Numbered from the stretch's first letter, positions 15,382-23,901 are shown. The stretch: DNA of 64,000 nucleotides from Pelagibius sp965227505 (GCF_965227505.1 NZ_OZ245757.1:992001-1056000), one strand, 5' to 3'. A program made the numbers and translations. The notes: a model not told the origin generated them from the letters alone.

Positions 15382-17076
15382 ATGACCGACGCAAACACGT
15401 CAGCCCCCTCCTCCTCCGGTGCCAAAAAGGCCCCGCGCTCCCGCCCGGCCGGGTTTTCCAGGCTCTCCGTCGTCCGCAAGGTGATTCTGACCGCTGCGGC
15501 GATGGCTTCCCTGGTGCTCGTTACTCTCGTTGCAATCGGAATCAATCAGACGAGCCGGGTGCTCGTGGAGACCGGCGAAGCCGGCTTCACCACCATGACC
15601 CGCCTCATCACCAACAATGCGGCCGGCGGCATCCGCTGGAAAAAAGCGGAATCCATCGAAGCCGCCTACATCGACTTTGCCAATGCCGAAGACACGGCAA
15701 TCGCCAACGTGGTTGCACTCGACAAGGAAGGCGCCGAACTCATTCGCTTCGACTCCAAAACCCTGCCGCATGGCGACCTTGACGCGTTCATAGAAGGTGC
15801 AAGGGGTTCGGAAGAGCGCCTGGTGCAGGAGACCCCCACCCACATTCTGGTCTCCAGCCCCGCGCTGTCGCCCAAGGACGGCTCCTTTATCGGGTCGGTC
15901 ATCATCGCCTGGTCGATCGAGCAGCTGAATGCGGAGATCACCGCTGCCATGTTACAGCAGACGACGGTCGCGCTGATCGCGCTGGCTCTGCTGGTGACGT
16001 TGCTGAGTGTGGTGACGTCGCGCCTGGTGGGCAAACCGCTGAAGATGATGACGGATACCATGGGCCGGCTTGCCGATGGCGATACCGGCGTCGAGGTGCC
16101 CGCGATGGAGCGCCGGGACGACATCGGCGACATCGCGCGCATGGTACAGACCTTCAAGACCAATGCCATCGAGCTCGATCGCTCGACAGCGGCGCGCGAA
16201 GCCGAGAAGGCCAAGGCCGAGGAAGAGAAGCGCAGGACCATGCACCGCCTGGCCGACGACTTCGAGTCCAGCGTCAAGGCGGTCGTGGAGGGCGTCGGCG
16301 CAGCCTCCGATCAGGTCCAGTCCACGGCCCAATACATGTCGGAAACCGCGGAGCGCGCCAATCGGCAGACCGCCGCCGTCGCCTCCGCCACCGACCAGGC
16401 GGCAAACAATGTCCAAACCGTTGCCAGCGCCGCCGAGGAACTCAGCGCCTCCATTCAGGAGATCAGCCGGCAGGTCGCCCAGTCGACGAAGATCTCCAAC
16501 GCCGCTGCCGATCAGGCGCGCAACACCAACAGCGAAGTGGAGATGCTGGCCCAGGCGGCCCAGAAGATCGGCGACGTGGTGACCATGATCCAGGATATCG
16601 CCGAGCAAACCAACCTGCTGGCTCTGAACGCGACCATCGAGGCTGCGCGTGCCGGTGAAGCCGGTAAGGGATTTGCCGTCGTCGCCTCGGAAGTGAAGCA
16701 GCTGGCCACCCAGACCGCGAAAGCGACGGAGGAGATCCGCCAGCAGATCAACGACATCCAGGGGGCCACCGGCGGCGCCGTCGAGTCGATCGCCCAGATC
16801 ACCGCAACCATCGAGGAGGTCAACGGCATCGCCGCCGGCATCGCCGCCGCCGTGGATGAACAGACCGCAGCGACGCAGGAGATCTCCCGCAACGTCCAGT
16901 TGGCCTCCACCAGCACCAACGAGGTCTCTTCCAACATCGGGGAAGTGACCAACGCCGCGGAGGCCTCCGGCGAGTCCGCAAAGACAATGCTCAGCGCGGC
17001 CAACGATCTGGCCGGCCAGTCGTCGACTCTGCACAAGCAGGTCGAAAGTTTCCTCACCAGCATCCGCGCAAGCTGA
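15382..17076 (+). CDS. methyl-accepting chemotaxis protein
   Basis: This transmembrane receptor of 564 residues has a polar N-terminus, TM1 at about 30-54, a periplasmic sensor region of ~135 residues (about 55-190) containing IANVVALDKEGAELIRFDS and a PDC-like SFIGSVIIAWS end, then TM2 at about 193-213 and a HAMP domain (KPLKMMTDTMGRLADGDTGV). The long cytoplasmic coiled coil contains the invariant hairpin tip EQTNLLALNATIEAARAGEA and AVVASEVKQLATQTAKATEE. It probably signals to the CheA/CheW of this window. The secreted PDC-like protein just upstream is a plausible partner. Confidence 0.94.
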   Translation: MTDANTSAPSSSGAKKAPRSRPAGFSRLSVVRKVILTAAAMASLVLVTLVAIGINQTSRVLVETGEAGFTTMTRLITNNAAGGIRWKKAESIEAAYIDFANAEDTAIANVVALDKEGAELIRFDSKTLPHGDLDAFIEGARGSEERLVQETPTHILVSSPALSPKDGSFIGSVIIAWSIEQLNAEITAAMLQQTTVALIALALLVTLLSVVTSRLVGKPLKMMTDTMGRLADGDTGVEVPAMERRDDIGDIARMVQTFKTNAIELDRSTAAREAEKAKAEEEKRRTMHRLADDFESSVKAVVEGVGAASDQVQSTAQYMSETAERANRQTAAVASATDQAANNVQTVASAAEELSASIQEISRQVAQSTKISNAAADQARNTNSEVEMLAQAAQKIGDVVTMIQDIAEQTNLLALNATIEAARAGEAGKGFAVVASEVKQLATQTAKATEEIRQQINDIQGATGGAVESIAQITATIEEVNGIAAGIAAAVDEQTAATQEISRNVQLASTSTNEVSSNIGEVTNAAEASGESAKTMLSAANDLAGQSSTLHKQVESFLTSIRAS

Positions 17077-17123
17077 CGCGCGGGGCTGCGCCTGGCGGCG
17101 TCCGGGGCGGCGTCACATGTCTT

Positions 17124-17148
17124 GGCGGAACCACCGCTTGGTTCCGCC
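17124..17148. terminator. bidirectional terminator between chemoreceptor gene and chpT
   Basis: A perfect 10-bp stem, GGCGGAACCA/TGGTTCCGCC, with a 5-nt loop lies between the convergent ends of the chemoreceptor gene and chpT. It has no strong T-run, so efficiency is uncertain. Confidence 0.65.
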
Positions 17149-17163
17149 GGGCATGCGCCCGCT

Positions 17164-17805
17164 CTAGGCGGGCAGCGCCACCTTCAGGCGCAGCATGTCC
17201 TCGCCGGGGGTATCGACCTCCAGGTCACTGCCGAGCCGCTTTGCCAGAACCCGCGTGAAATAGCTGTGGGCCCCACGCGGGCTCAATTCACCGACATCGA
17301 TGGATTCGTCCAGCCCGGCCAGGCTCTCGGGGCGCAGATGGGCGTCCTGACCGCTGGCGGTGACGACCAGGGCCTGATCGCCGCCCTCGCCGCCGATCTC
17401 GACGGTCAGCTTGCCGCCCCGCGGCAGGGCCTCATGCGCCAGGGCCACCATGTTCATGACCATCTTGCCGGCGCCATCGGGCAGGCCCTCCGGCGCGGCG
17501 ATGGTCGCCCAGTCCAGTTCCGACTTGGAGGCCTGCAGCAGGCCGGCGGCCAGATCGCGCAGCGGCGTGAGGTCGGTGCCCACACGTGCCCCCGCCATGC
17601 CATAGGCCAGGCGGAAAAACTGCAGAATCGCGGAAGCCTGGCGGGCGGAGTTGCTGGTCAGTTGCATCGCATCATCGGCCATACCGAACTCGTCATCGGC
17701 AAGCAGTTCGAGCCCGTTGCCGACGGCTCCGATCGGCCCCACAAGATCGTGGCAGAGGCGCGACGCCAAGAGTTCCGCGACGCGCAGATCAATCATTGTT
17801 TGCAT
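17164..17805 (-). CDS. chpT: ChpT-type histidine phosphotransferase
   Basis: ChpT relays phosphate from the hybrid kinase CckA to CtrA and CpdR. The protein has the family signature MIDLRVAELLASRLCHDLVG, in which the His of CHDLVGP is the phosphorylated residue, followed by a long helix with NGLELL. It then has a degenerate ATPase-like fold lacking ATP-binding boxes. The frame is open to a GTG at 17853, but the ATG at 17805 has a GGAAAG just upstream and gives a normal N-terminus. It is divergent from a DUF3553 gene, an arrangement I recall from related alphaproteobacteria. Its partner CtrA is encoded 13 kb away. Confidence 0.88.
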   Translation of the reverse strand: MQTMIDLRVAELLASRLCHDLVGPIGAVGNGLELLADDEFGMADDAMQLTSNSARQASAILQFFRLAYGMAGARVGTDLTPLRDLAAGLLQASKSELDWATIAAPEGLPDGAGKMVMNMVALAHEALPRGGKLTVEIGGEGGDQALVVTASGQDAHLRPESLAGLDESIDVGELSPRGAHSYFTRVLAKRLGSDLEVDTPGEDMLRLKVALPA

Positions 17806-17915
17806 GCTTTCCAGGTCCCACTCGCTAGCCCCAAAGTCAACATCCTTATACACTAGATTCCCCGGACGTTCCGGCCAAACGGGATGTGCTCCAGGCGAAA
17901 ACAGCGAGGCAAACC

Positions 17916-18095
17916 ATGACCTTACACCTCAGCCCCGGCATGCGCGTGCGCCACCCCGGCCGGCCCGAGTGGGGTGTGGGGCAGATCCAGTCCGTGGTGG
18001 CGGAGCGGGTCACGGTGAACTTTGAGAATGCCGGCAAGCTGCTGATCATTGCCACGGAAGTCGACCTGGAGATTGTCGGTGAAGACCGTGTCTAA
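17916..18095 (+). CDS. DUF3553 family small protein
   Basis: This 59-residue protein has the compact beta-strand pattern of DUF3553, with MRVRHPGRPEWGVGQIQSVV and RVTVNFENAGK, resembling the N-terminal fold of CarD-like or UvrD-tail Tudor-like domains. The ATG at 17916 has GAGG 6 nt upstream and is preferred over an in-frame start at 17886. It is divergent from chpT. Its function is unknown. The following ankyrin gene overlaps its last bases. Confidence 0.85.
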   Translation: MTLHLSPGMRVRHPGRPEWGVGQIQSVVAERVTVNFENAGKLLIIATEVDLEIVGEDRV

Positions 18096-19296
18096 TGGCG
18101 CGGCGATTTGGGGTCCGCTGTCCCGCTTTGCCCGGAATCTCGGCCTTGCGCTGATGGTCGGCGCGGCGGCCGCGCCCGTCTCTTCCCCCGCCCCCGCCCA
18201 GTCGGTGCCCGACCAGGCCCTGCACCAGGCCGCCCGCAGCGACGACGCCGACCTTGCCGCCTTCGCCTTGGAGCGCGGCGGCGACCCGGAGGTGCGGGAC
18301 CAACTGGGCAATACGGCCCTGCAGGTCGCCGCAATCTACGGCAGTGCCGCAGTCGCCGCTGTGCTGCTGGAAGGCGGCGCGGACCCCGCGTCTGCGACCC
18401 CCGACGACGCCTGGACCCCGCTCCACTATGCGGCTTACGAAGGCCACGACCGGGTCGCCCAGGTGCTGGCCGAGGCCGACGCCCCCCTGGAAGCCCGCGA
18501 GCGCGACTATGGCAACACGCCCCTGCTGCTGGCGGCGCGGCGCAACAAGCGCGCGGTGGTGTCGGTCCTGCTGGCCGCCGGAGCGGACTATGAGGCGCGC
18601 GACCGGCGCGACGGCAACACCGCGCTGATCAATGCTGCCTTCGATCCCCTGGCGACGACAGTCGTTGCCGAACTGCTGGCTGCCGGCGCCGAACCCAATA
18701 CTGCGGCATCGGACGGCATGACAGCGCTGATGGCCGCGGCCCGGGCGGGGGCGGAAGGCAGTCTTCAGATGCTGCTGACCTCCGGCGCGGTGGCCGCTGC
18801 AAAGCGGCGCGACGGCTGGACCGCGTTGCATCTGGCTGCGGCACGTGGGCATACGCCGGTCTTCGATGATCTGATCGCGGCGGGAGCCGCCATTGATCAG
18901 CGCGCGGCCGAGGGAGAAACGGCCTTGGGTCAGGCGATCCAGGCCGGCCATGTGGACAGCGTCATCGCCCTGCTGGAGGCGGGGGCGGACATCGAGCAGC
19001 CCGGGCGCAGCGGGCGGCCGCCGGTGGTGCTCGCCGCCATGAACGGTCAGGCAAGTGCGCTCTATGTGCTGCTGAACGCCGGTGCCGATGCCGACGCGCG
19101 CGAAGCGGAGACCGGCAACACCGCGCTTATGCTGGCCGCCAACCGGGCGCGCCTGGAAGAAGTCCGCCTGTTGCTGGGCGCCGGCGCCGACGTCGACCTG
19201 AAAGCCGAGGACGGCTGGACCGCTCTCCAGGCCGCGACGATGATTGGCGACGACGAAGTCGCCGCCCTGCTGCGTGAGGCGGGGGCCCGGGAGTGA
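18079..19296 (+). CDS. exported ankyrin-repeat protein
   Basis: After a signal-peptide-like segment (LSRFARNLGLALMVGAAAAP, cut near APAQS) the protein consists of about ten ankyrin repeats with the helix-turn-helix pattern GNTALQVAAIYG, WTPLHYAAYEGHD, GNTPLLLAARRN, WTALHLAAARGHT and GNTALMLAANRA. It is therefore likely a periplasmic protein-binding scaffold. The GTG at 18079 has GGAG 7 nt upstream and overlaps the DUF3553 gene by 17 bp in another frame, suggesting coupling. A GTG at 18088 or an earlier start at 18049 is also possible. No catalytic domain is present. Confidence 0.85.
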   Translation: MKTVSNGAAIWGPLSRFARNLGLALMVGAAAAPVSSPAPAQSVPDQALHQAARSDDADLAAFALERGGDPEVRDQLGNTALQVAAIYGSAAVAAVLLEGGADPASATPDDAWTPLHYAAYEGHDRVAQVLAEADAPLEARERDYGNTPLLLAARRNKRAVVSVLLAAGADYEARDRRDGNTALINAAFDPLATTVVAELLAAGAEPNTAASDGMTALMAAARAGAEGSLQMLLTSGAVAAAKRRDGWTALHLAAARGHTPVFDDLIAAGAAIDQRAAEGETALGQAIQAGHVDSVIALLEAGADIEQPGRSGRPPVVLAAMNGQASALYVLLNAGADADAREAETGNTALMLAANRARLEEVRLLLGAGADVDLKAEDGWTALQAATMIGDDEVAALLREAGARE

Positions 19297-19405
19297 CGCC
19301 GCCAAAGAAGCCTCCCCGCCGCGCTGTGCGACCAGGACAACTGAGGCCCCCTGCACGCCCCCTTTCCGGGAACGGCGGGCCGGCTTCGCATCGCGAGGTC
19401 CGGTA

Positions 19406-19528
19406 TTACAGGCGCACGTTGGAAGTCGAGAAGAGATCCGCCGAACTGATGCCATAGAAGCTGAGAACGACGGCACTCAGAACGGCTATCAGGATGGCGA
19501 CGACGCTTCCGATCACAACTGATTTCAT
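19406..19528 (-). CDS. 40-residue single-pass membrane peptide at the end of the FDH locus
   Basis: The ATG at 19528 encodes MKSVVIGSVVAILIAVLSAV followed by a short tail ending ISSADLFSTSNVRL. It is one hydrophobic helix with a small polar C-terminus. A GAGGA lies ~12 nt upstream, which is rather far. The gene is 88 bp downstream of the WD40-cytochrome c gene on the same strand and is probably the last gene of that transcript. The frame continues upstream to 19657, but the extra residues look non-coding. I recall similar small proteins near respiratory genes but cannot name a family. Confidence 0.6.
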   Translation of the reverse strand: MKSVVIGSVVAILIAVLSAVVLSFYGISSADLFSTSNVRL

Positions 19529-19616
19529 GGGTCCAAAAATCCTCGCAAGCTGAAGCCCCGGAAAACGCGGACACGCCTGTAGGCGCACCGCAGGCAGGGA
19601 GCGAAAGTCGGTTGAG

Positions 19617-21050
19617 TCATTGTCCGAGCCCTTCGTTTGACGGCTCGGTTCCGGCATTCGGTTGCGCGGCGCCGGTCACTTGTTTCAGGTAGGCGATCAG
19701 CTCCGCACGGTCTTCGGCCGAAGGCATGCGCTGCAGCGGCATCTTGCTGCCCGGCGTGTAGCGGTCGGGCCCCTCGTCGAAAAGGCGGTCGATGGTTTCG
19801 GCACTCCAGATGATCGCGCTGCCGCGCAGCGCGTCGGAGTAATTGTATCCCTCCACCGTACCCGCACGCCGTCCGAAGACGCCATGCAGTGTCGGGCCTG
19901 CGCGATTGCCGCCGTCGACCGTCGTGGTGTGGCAGGCCACGCAGGTGCGGAACAACTTCGCACCACGGCCGCCGTCGTCGGAAATCTCCGACACGACCGC
20001 GACGTCCGTCCCCTCGGCGGCATGGACCGCGCCGACTTCGCTGCGCGCTTCCAGGTCCCAAAGACGGGTCACGGAATCGGCTCCCGCGGAAAGAAGCTGC
20101 CGCCCGTCCGGCGTAAAGGCCAAGGCCCAGACCGGCTGTCGGTGCCCCGTGAGAGACGTCACGATGCGGCGTCCCTCGATGTTCCAGAGGTTCACGGTGC
20201 CGTCGACACCGGCGGAGGCGGCGAAACGCCCGTCGGGCGAAACCGAAACGGCAAAGACCGGCCCGTCATGGCCGCGCAGAACAGCAACCTGGTCGCCGGT
20301 CTTCAGATCCCAAAGGCGCACCGTTTCGTCCACCGATGCAGACAGGGCGTGCTCACCGTCCGGCAGGAAGGACAGCGCGTTGACCCCGAAGTCATGCCCC
20401 TCCATCACCCGCAGCAACTGCGGGCGCTGATCGTCCGGCGAAAAGGCCCAGAGGCGGATCGAGGAGTCATAGCTGCCGGTCAGCAGATTGCGGCCATCGC
20501 GGGAAAAGGCGACGGAATTGACGTTGCTGCGGTGCTCGTCGAGCACGTGGGTGGCCTGCCGGGTGGTCAGGTCCCAGAGGCGCACGGTCTTGTCCCAGCC
20601 GGCCGAGGCGGCCAGGCGGCCATCCGGCGCCACCGCGACGGCGGCCACCTTGCCCTGGTGGCCTTCGAAGACATGCTCCAGCGTGCCGCTTTGAAGATCC
20701 CACAGACGCAGCGTGCCATCATCGCTGGCCGACAAAGCCTGCCGCCCCTGGTCTGTAAGAGCCACGGCGTTCACCGCACCTTCGTGATCATCGAGAACCT
20801 GGATGGCCCGCTGGCTTTCAAGGTCCCAGACGATGAGGCTGTAGTCGAAACTGGCGGTGACGGCGCGCGATCCGTCCGGCACGACGGCGACGCCCTTCAC
20901 GAAACCGCCGTGGCCGCGCAGCTCAGCCTGCGCCGCGGCGCCGAACAGGAGCAGCGGGACCGTGAGGAGCGCCACGGCCCAGAGGCTGCGCAGCATGCGC
21001 GGCGCCCGGAAGCGGACGCGAAGCGGGCTAGCGTGCTTCGAAGGGCTCAT
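19617..21050 (-). CDS. WD40-repeat/cytochrome c fusion protein
   Basis: The 477-residue exported protein has a signal peptide (MLRSLWAVALLTVPLLLFGA, cut near AQA-EL). Seven WD40 repeats follow, each ending in forms such as LRLWDL or VRLWDL, so one full seven-blade propeller is predicted. The last ~115 residues are a class I cytochrome c: heme-binding CVACH (C370, C373, H374), GPTLHGVFGRRAG, and axial Met in PGSKMPLQ (about M437). The ATG at 21050 overlaps the upstream gene by 23 bp. Position in the formate dehydrogenase (FDH) operon suggests that it accepts electrons or scaffolds the complex in the periplasm. WD40-cytochrome fusions are known, but this role is inference. Confidence 0.85.
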   Translation of the reverse strand: MSPSKHASPLRVRFRAPRMLRSLWAVALLTVPLLLFGAAAQAELRGHGGFVKGVAVVPDGSRAVTASFDYSLIVWDLESQRAIQVLDDHEGAVNAVALTDQGRQALSASDDGTLRLWDLQSGTLEHVFEGHQGKVAAVAVAPDGRLAASAGWDKTVRLWDLTTRQATHVLDEHRSNVNSVAFSRDGRNLLTGSYDSSIRLWAFSPDDQRPQLLRVMEGHDFGVNALSFLPDGEHALSASVDETVRLWDLKTGDQVAVLRGHDGPVFAVSVSPDGRFAASAGVDGTVNLWNIEGRRIVTSLTGHRQPVWALAFTPDGRQLLSAGADSVTRLWDLEARSEVGAVHAAEGTDVAVVSEISDDGGRGAKLFRTCVACHTTTVDGGNRAGPTLHGVFGRRAGTVEGYNYSDALRGSAIIWSAETIDRLFDEGPDRYTPGSKMPLQRMPSAEDRAELIAYLKQVTGAAQPNAGTEPSNEGLGQ

Positions 21051-21711
21051 TGGCTGTCGATTTACCGAGAGTGTCGACCAGGGGCGGCACCATGGAGCGT
21101 GCAACGCGTTCGGCATCCGGGGATTGCAGCTCGTAGTAGGCATCGCCCTGCCAGAGAACCTCACCGTTGTCCTGATCGCGCAGCACGGCGTTGATGTGGA
21201 AGACGCTGGCGCCGACATCCTGGGCTTCCTGGCGTCCGCCCAGCACGCTGTCTTGCGTGTTCGACCAGACATTCACGTTGACGTCCACCTGCACGTTGTC
21301 GCCGTTGTCCTGCCGTGCCGGGTCATCCCCCCTCCCTGAACGGGCGGAGACGCTGCCCAGGCTCGGCCGTCTGGGGGCTTCTTCGGCCGAAATAATCTTG
21401 GTCTCGAACAGCAGGAGCAGCCCCGTCTTGGCCTCGGTCACGCTCCGCTCGCTGGCCTGCAGTTCCGTCTCGAACTCGCTCTTCAGCTGCAGATTGAGAT
21501 CGCTGTCGTCATAGGGCGTGACCGTGATGGGCGCGCTTGTCGGAAACTCCTTGAAGGCCTGGCTGGTGATCATGCCGGGCGCCGGTGGCCCTGCGGACTT
21601 GCCGGCCTGGGCCAGTTGCGGGTCCACCGCCCGCGCGCTGTCGGGCCCGACCGCAAGAAGGCCGGCAACGACACCGAGGCAGGCGGCAACAGATGCGATC
21701 GAGACCCTCAT
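21028..21711 (-). CDS. unknown exported protein of the FDH locus
   Basis: The 227-residue protein begins with a signal peptide (MRVSIASVAACLGVVAGLLA, cut near ARA-VD). The body has no membrane segment or cysteine cluster. It includes DDSDLNLQLKSEFETELQAS, a low-complexity polar stretch (about 125-150) and GEVLWQGDAYYELQSPDAER. The ATG at 21711 has CAGGAG 6 nt upstream, which decides the start within a longer open frame. It overlaps the WD40-cytochrome c gene, so the two are coupled. I do not recognise the family; the end recalls proteins that measure outer-envelope substrates, without a firm match. Confidence 0.75.
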   Translation of the reverse strand: MRVSIASVAACLGVVAGLLAVGPDSARAVDPQLAQAGKSAGPPAPGMITSQAFKEFPTSAPITVTPYDDSDLNLQLKSEFETELQASERSVTEAKTGLLLLFETKIISAEEAPRRPSLGSVSARSGRGDDPARQDNGDNVQVDVNVNVWSNTQDSVLGGRQEAQDVGASVFHINAVLRDQDNGEVLWQGDAYYELQSPDAERVARSMVPPLVDTLGKSTANEPFEAR

Positions 21712-21847
21712 AGCAATCTCCTGACTGTCCTTCGGCTTTCCCCGCAGATCGCGCATGACCAGCGCAGACAGCCTCGTGAAGTCAAGAATCCTCTTTGGGT
21801 CAAGGCGGCAAAGCGGCTCCGCGCGGCGGCGTCCATCCCTGGAACTC

Positions 21848-22189
21848 TCAGAAAGGGCGTCCGCCGCCGGCCGTCGGTGGCGGCAGGTCGTAGCCGCTGC
21901 TGCGGTGCCGGAATGAAGGCAGCAGGGCTCCGCTCTCCTGGTCGACGGCCAGGATGTGCACCTGGAAGGTGGCGTTGCTGGAGCCTTCGGGCTGCATGAC
22001 CGTGAGCAGCCAGACTGCCCTGCCGTCCCGCTCACCCGGCCGCACCCGCAGCACTTCGACGCCGAACTCCTCGGCAATGCGCTCGGCCGCCGCTTCCTCG
22101 GTCACCGCCGCGGCAGCCGGCGAAGTCAGCATCAGCGCGGCTGCTGCGATGCCGAGACAGAGGCTGCGAAGTGGCTTTGCGCGCACCAT
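21848..22189 (-). CDS. small secreted PepSY-like protein
   Basis: This 113-residue protein has a signal peptide (RSLCLGIAAAALMLTSPAAA) followed by one PepSY-like unit: an amphipathic helix AAAERIAEEFGVEVLRV, a strand WLLTVMQP, and FQVHILAVDQESGALL, the typical PepSY ending. A Pro/Gly-rich tail closes it. The ATG at 22189 has AAGGAG 10 nt upstream. It lies 38 bp after the cytochrome b subunit gene. PepSY units often modulate partner enzymes; its target here might be the formate dehydrogenase (FDH), which is inference. Confidence 0.75.
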   Translation of the reverse strand: MVRAKPLRSLCLGIAAAALMLTSPAAAAVTEEAAAERIAEEFGVEVLRVRPGERDGRAVWLLTVMQPEGSSNATFQVHILAVDQESGALLPSFRHRSSGYDLPPPTAGGGRPF

Positions 22190-22227
22190 CGAACAGTAAC
22201 TCCTTTCCCAGGAACCTTCCGGTCGGT

Positions 22228-23373
22228 CTACTCGGCCGCTTGCGAGCGGCTGGCGTTCACCTCCGCCGCCCAGACCGAGTGGTGCTCGCGCGCCCAGTTG
22301 GAATCCACCTGGCCGCTGCCCATGGCGTCGAATGCGCCTTCCATACCCACCGAGCCGATGTAGATGTGACCGATCACGATGGCGATCAGCACCAGCGAGA
22401 CGATGGCGTGCCAGACCTGCGAAAGCTGCATTTCCTGCAGCATCGTCAACTGCGTCGGAAGATCGAAGCCGAAGATGTTCAGGAAGGCGAAGGTCTTGCC
22501 GAAGAAAGCGAACTCGAAGGGAAACAGCAGAGCAATCCCCGAGACGCTGACGGAACCACCCCCGAGGATTACGGCCCAGAAGATGAACTTCTGTCCGGCG
22601 TTGAACTTCGCAGCCGGCGGATGCACGCCCTTGGCAAAGAGCCCGCCGCCCTTGGCCAGCCACTGAAGATCCATCTTGTTGGGAATGTTGTGGCGGACCC
22701 AGAGGAAGAACATCATCACCACGCCGACGATGAAGGCAAAGGCAAGGAAGTTGTGCGCATACTTTCCGCCGATGCTGATGGCCGTGAAGATCTCCGGGCC
22801 GAGGACCGGCAGCAGCACATGGCGGCCGTAGAGCATGTTCAGCCCGGTCAGCGCGAGAACGATGAAAGATACGGCGGTTAGCCAGTGGGCGGTCCGTTCG
22901 ATCAGGTTGAACCGCTCGACCGTGGTGCCACTGGGGCCGGCATCGATCTTGATGCGTCCGCGCAGCACGAAGAACAGCGCGACAACGATGATGATCCCCA
23001 GCATGGTCCAGGCGCCGTAAACCGTGACCGGCCCGTTGCGCACGGCCCGCCAGTTGTCGCCTTCCGACTGGATCAGAAAGGCCGCCTGCGGGTCGGGAAT
23101 CGAAACGGACCCTTCAACGCCGCCGCGCACGGCCCGCCACATCTCGCTGTCGGCCTGGTTGCCCAGCACGTTGCCGGGCACCTGACCGCCGGTCGGGCTT
23201 TCCTCGGCAACCGGGTTGCTCGACTGCTGCCCCCAGGCCGCAGACGTCAGGCCGCCGAAGGCCAGCAGGGCCGCGGCCAGCAGCAGTGCTGCGAGCGGCA
23301 GAAGGCCGGGAACGCGGTCCGTGCGGGCCGTGGCGGCCGGTGTCGCATGTCTCTTGTCAGCAGGGCTTTGCAT
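22228..23373 (-). CDS. formate dehydrogenase cytochrome b subunit (gamma)
   Basis: This membrane subunit takes electrons from the Fe-S subunit to quinone or to c-type carriers through b hemes. The C-terminal ~260 residues match the FdnI/FdoI family: NLIERTAHWLTAVSFIVLAL, KYAHNFLAFAFIVGVVMMFF, NAGQKFIFWAVI and WHAIVSLVLIAIVIGHIYIG supply four helices with heme-ligand histidines. It carries an extra N-terminal region of ~110 residues with a signal-anchor and a periplasmic segment (SEMWRAVRGGVEGSVSIP), as in longer alphaproteobacterial homologues. The ATG at 23373 gives MQSPADKRH before the first hydrophobic segment. Confidence 0.9.
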   Translation of the reverse strand: MQSPADKRHATPAATARTDRVPGLLPLAALLLAAALLAFGGLTSAAWGQQSSNPVAEESPTGGQVPGNVLGNQADSEMWRAVRGGVEGSVSIPDPQAAFLIQSEGDNWRAVRNGPVTVYGAWTMLGIIIVVALFFVLRGRIKIDAGPSGTTVERFNLIERTAHWLTAVSFIVLALTGLNMLYGRHVLLPVLGPEIFTAISIGGKYAHNFLAFAFIVGVVMMFFLWVRHNIPNKMDLQWLAKGGGLFAKGVHPPAAKFNAGQKFIFWAVILGGGSVSVSGIALLFPFEFAFFGKTFAFLNIFGFDLPTQLTMLQEMQLSQVWHAIVSLVLIAIVIGHIYIGSVGMEGAFDAMGSGQVDSNWAREHHSVWAAEVNASRSQAAE

Positions 23374-23485
23374 CACAAAATTCTTCGTCCAGCGGGTTGG
23401 TCCATGGGGTTCCGATGAAAGGCTCCGACCGCCTCCGGCACGACCATGGGCCGCCATTGGGGTCTGCGCCTCTCGCCGCGCAAGG

Positions 23486-23677
23486 CTAGTCGCCCTGCAG
23501 TGACGTACGGGCGCGCAGGGCCTCAAGGGTTTCTTCGGAAAGCTCCGTGTCTGTCGGGCCAAGATAGGTTCCCTTTTCGTAGCGCAGAATACGCCCCTGC
23601 TCGTCCTCGTCGCAGGCCGCCAGGCCGAGCATCAGGACTGCTCCAAGAGATAAGGGAATCAAGGATTTCAGCGCCAT
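23486..23677 (-). CDS. small lipoprotein between the FDH beta and gamma genes
   Basis: The 63-residue protein has a lipoprotein signal (MALKSLIPLSLGAVLMLGLA followed by AC) with Cys near residue 22, then a ~40-residue polar tail rich in Glu (DEDEQGRILRYEKGTYLG). The start is uncertain: an ATG at 23689 has GGAGG only 1 nt away, too close, whereas 23677 has it 13 nt away. Its place between the Fe-S and cytochrome b genes suggests a membrane-anchored accessory of the formate dehydrogenase (FDH). I do not recognise a family. Confidence 0.7.
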   Translation of the reverse strand: MALKSLIPLSLGAVLMLGLAACDEDEQGRILRYEKGTYLGPTDTELSEETLEALRARTSLQGD

Positions 23678-23901
23678 AACGACTCTCATTCCTCCGATCG
23701 AGGCAAGCAGAACAAACGGTTATGGTTGGTTCTCGGTTTTACGGTGGCAACAGCCCCTCGGGCCCTTGCCGCCGTTTCCGTTCATTCTCTGCCGGCCATC
23801 CTGCCCGGTCCGCCTGGATGGGAAGGGGCGGCGCTGATACGCCGCCCCCCTCATCACGAAGCTGCCCGTTCAGGCACTTCGGTTGACGTCCGAAAGCCGG
23901 A

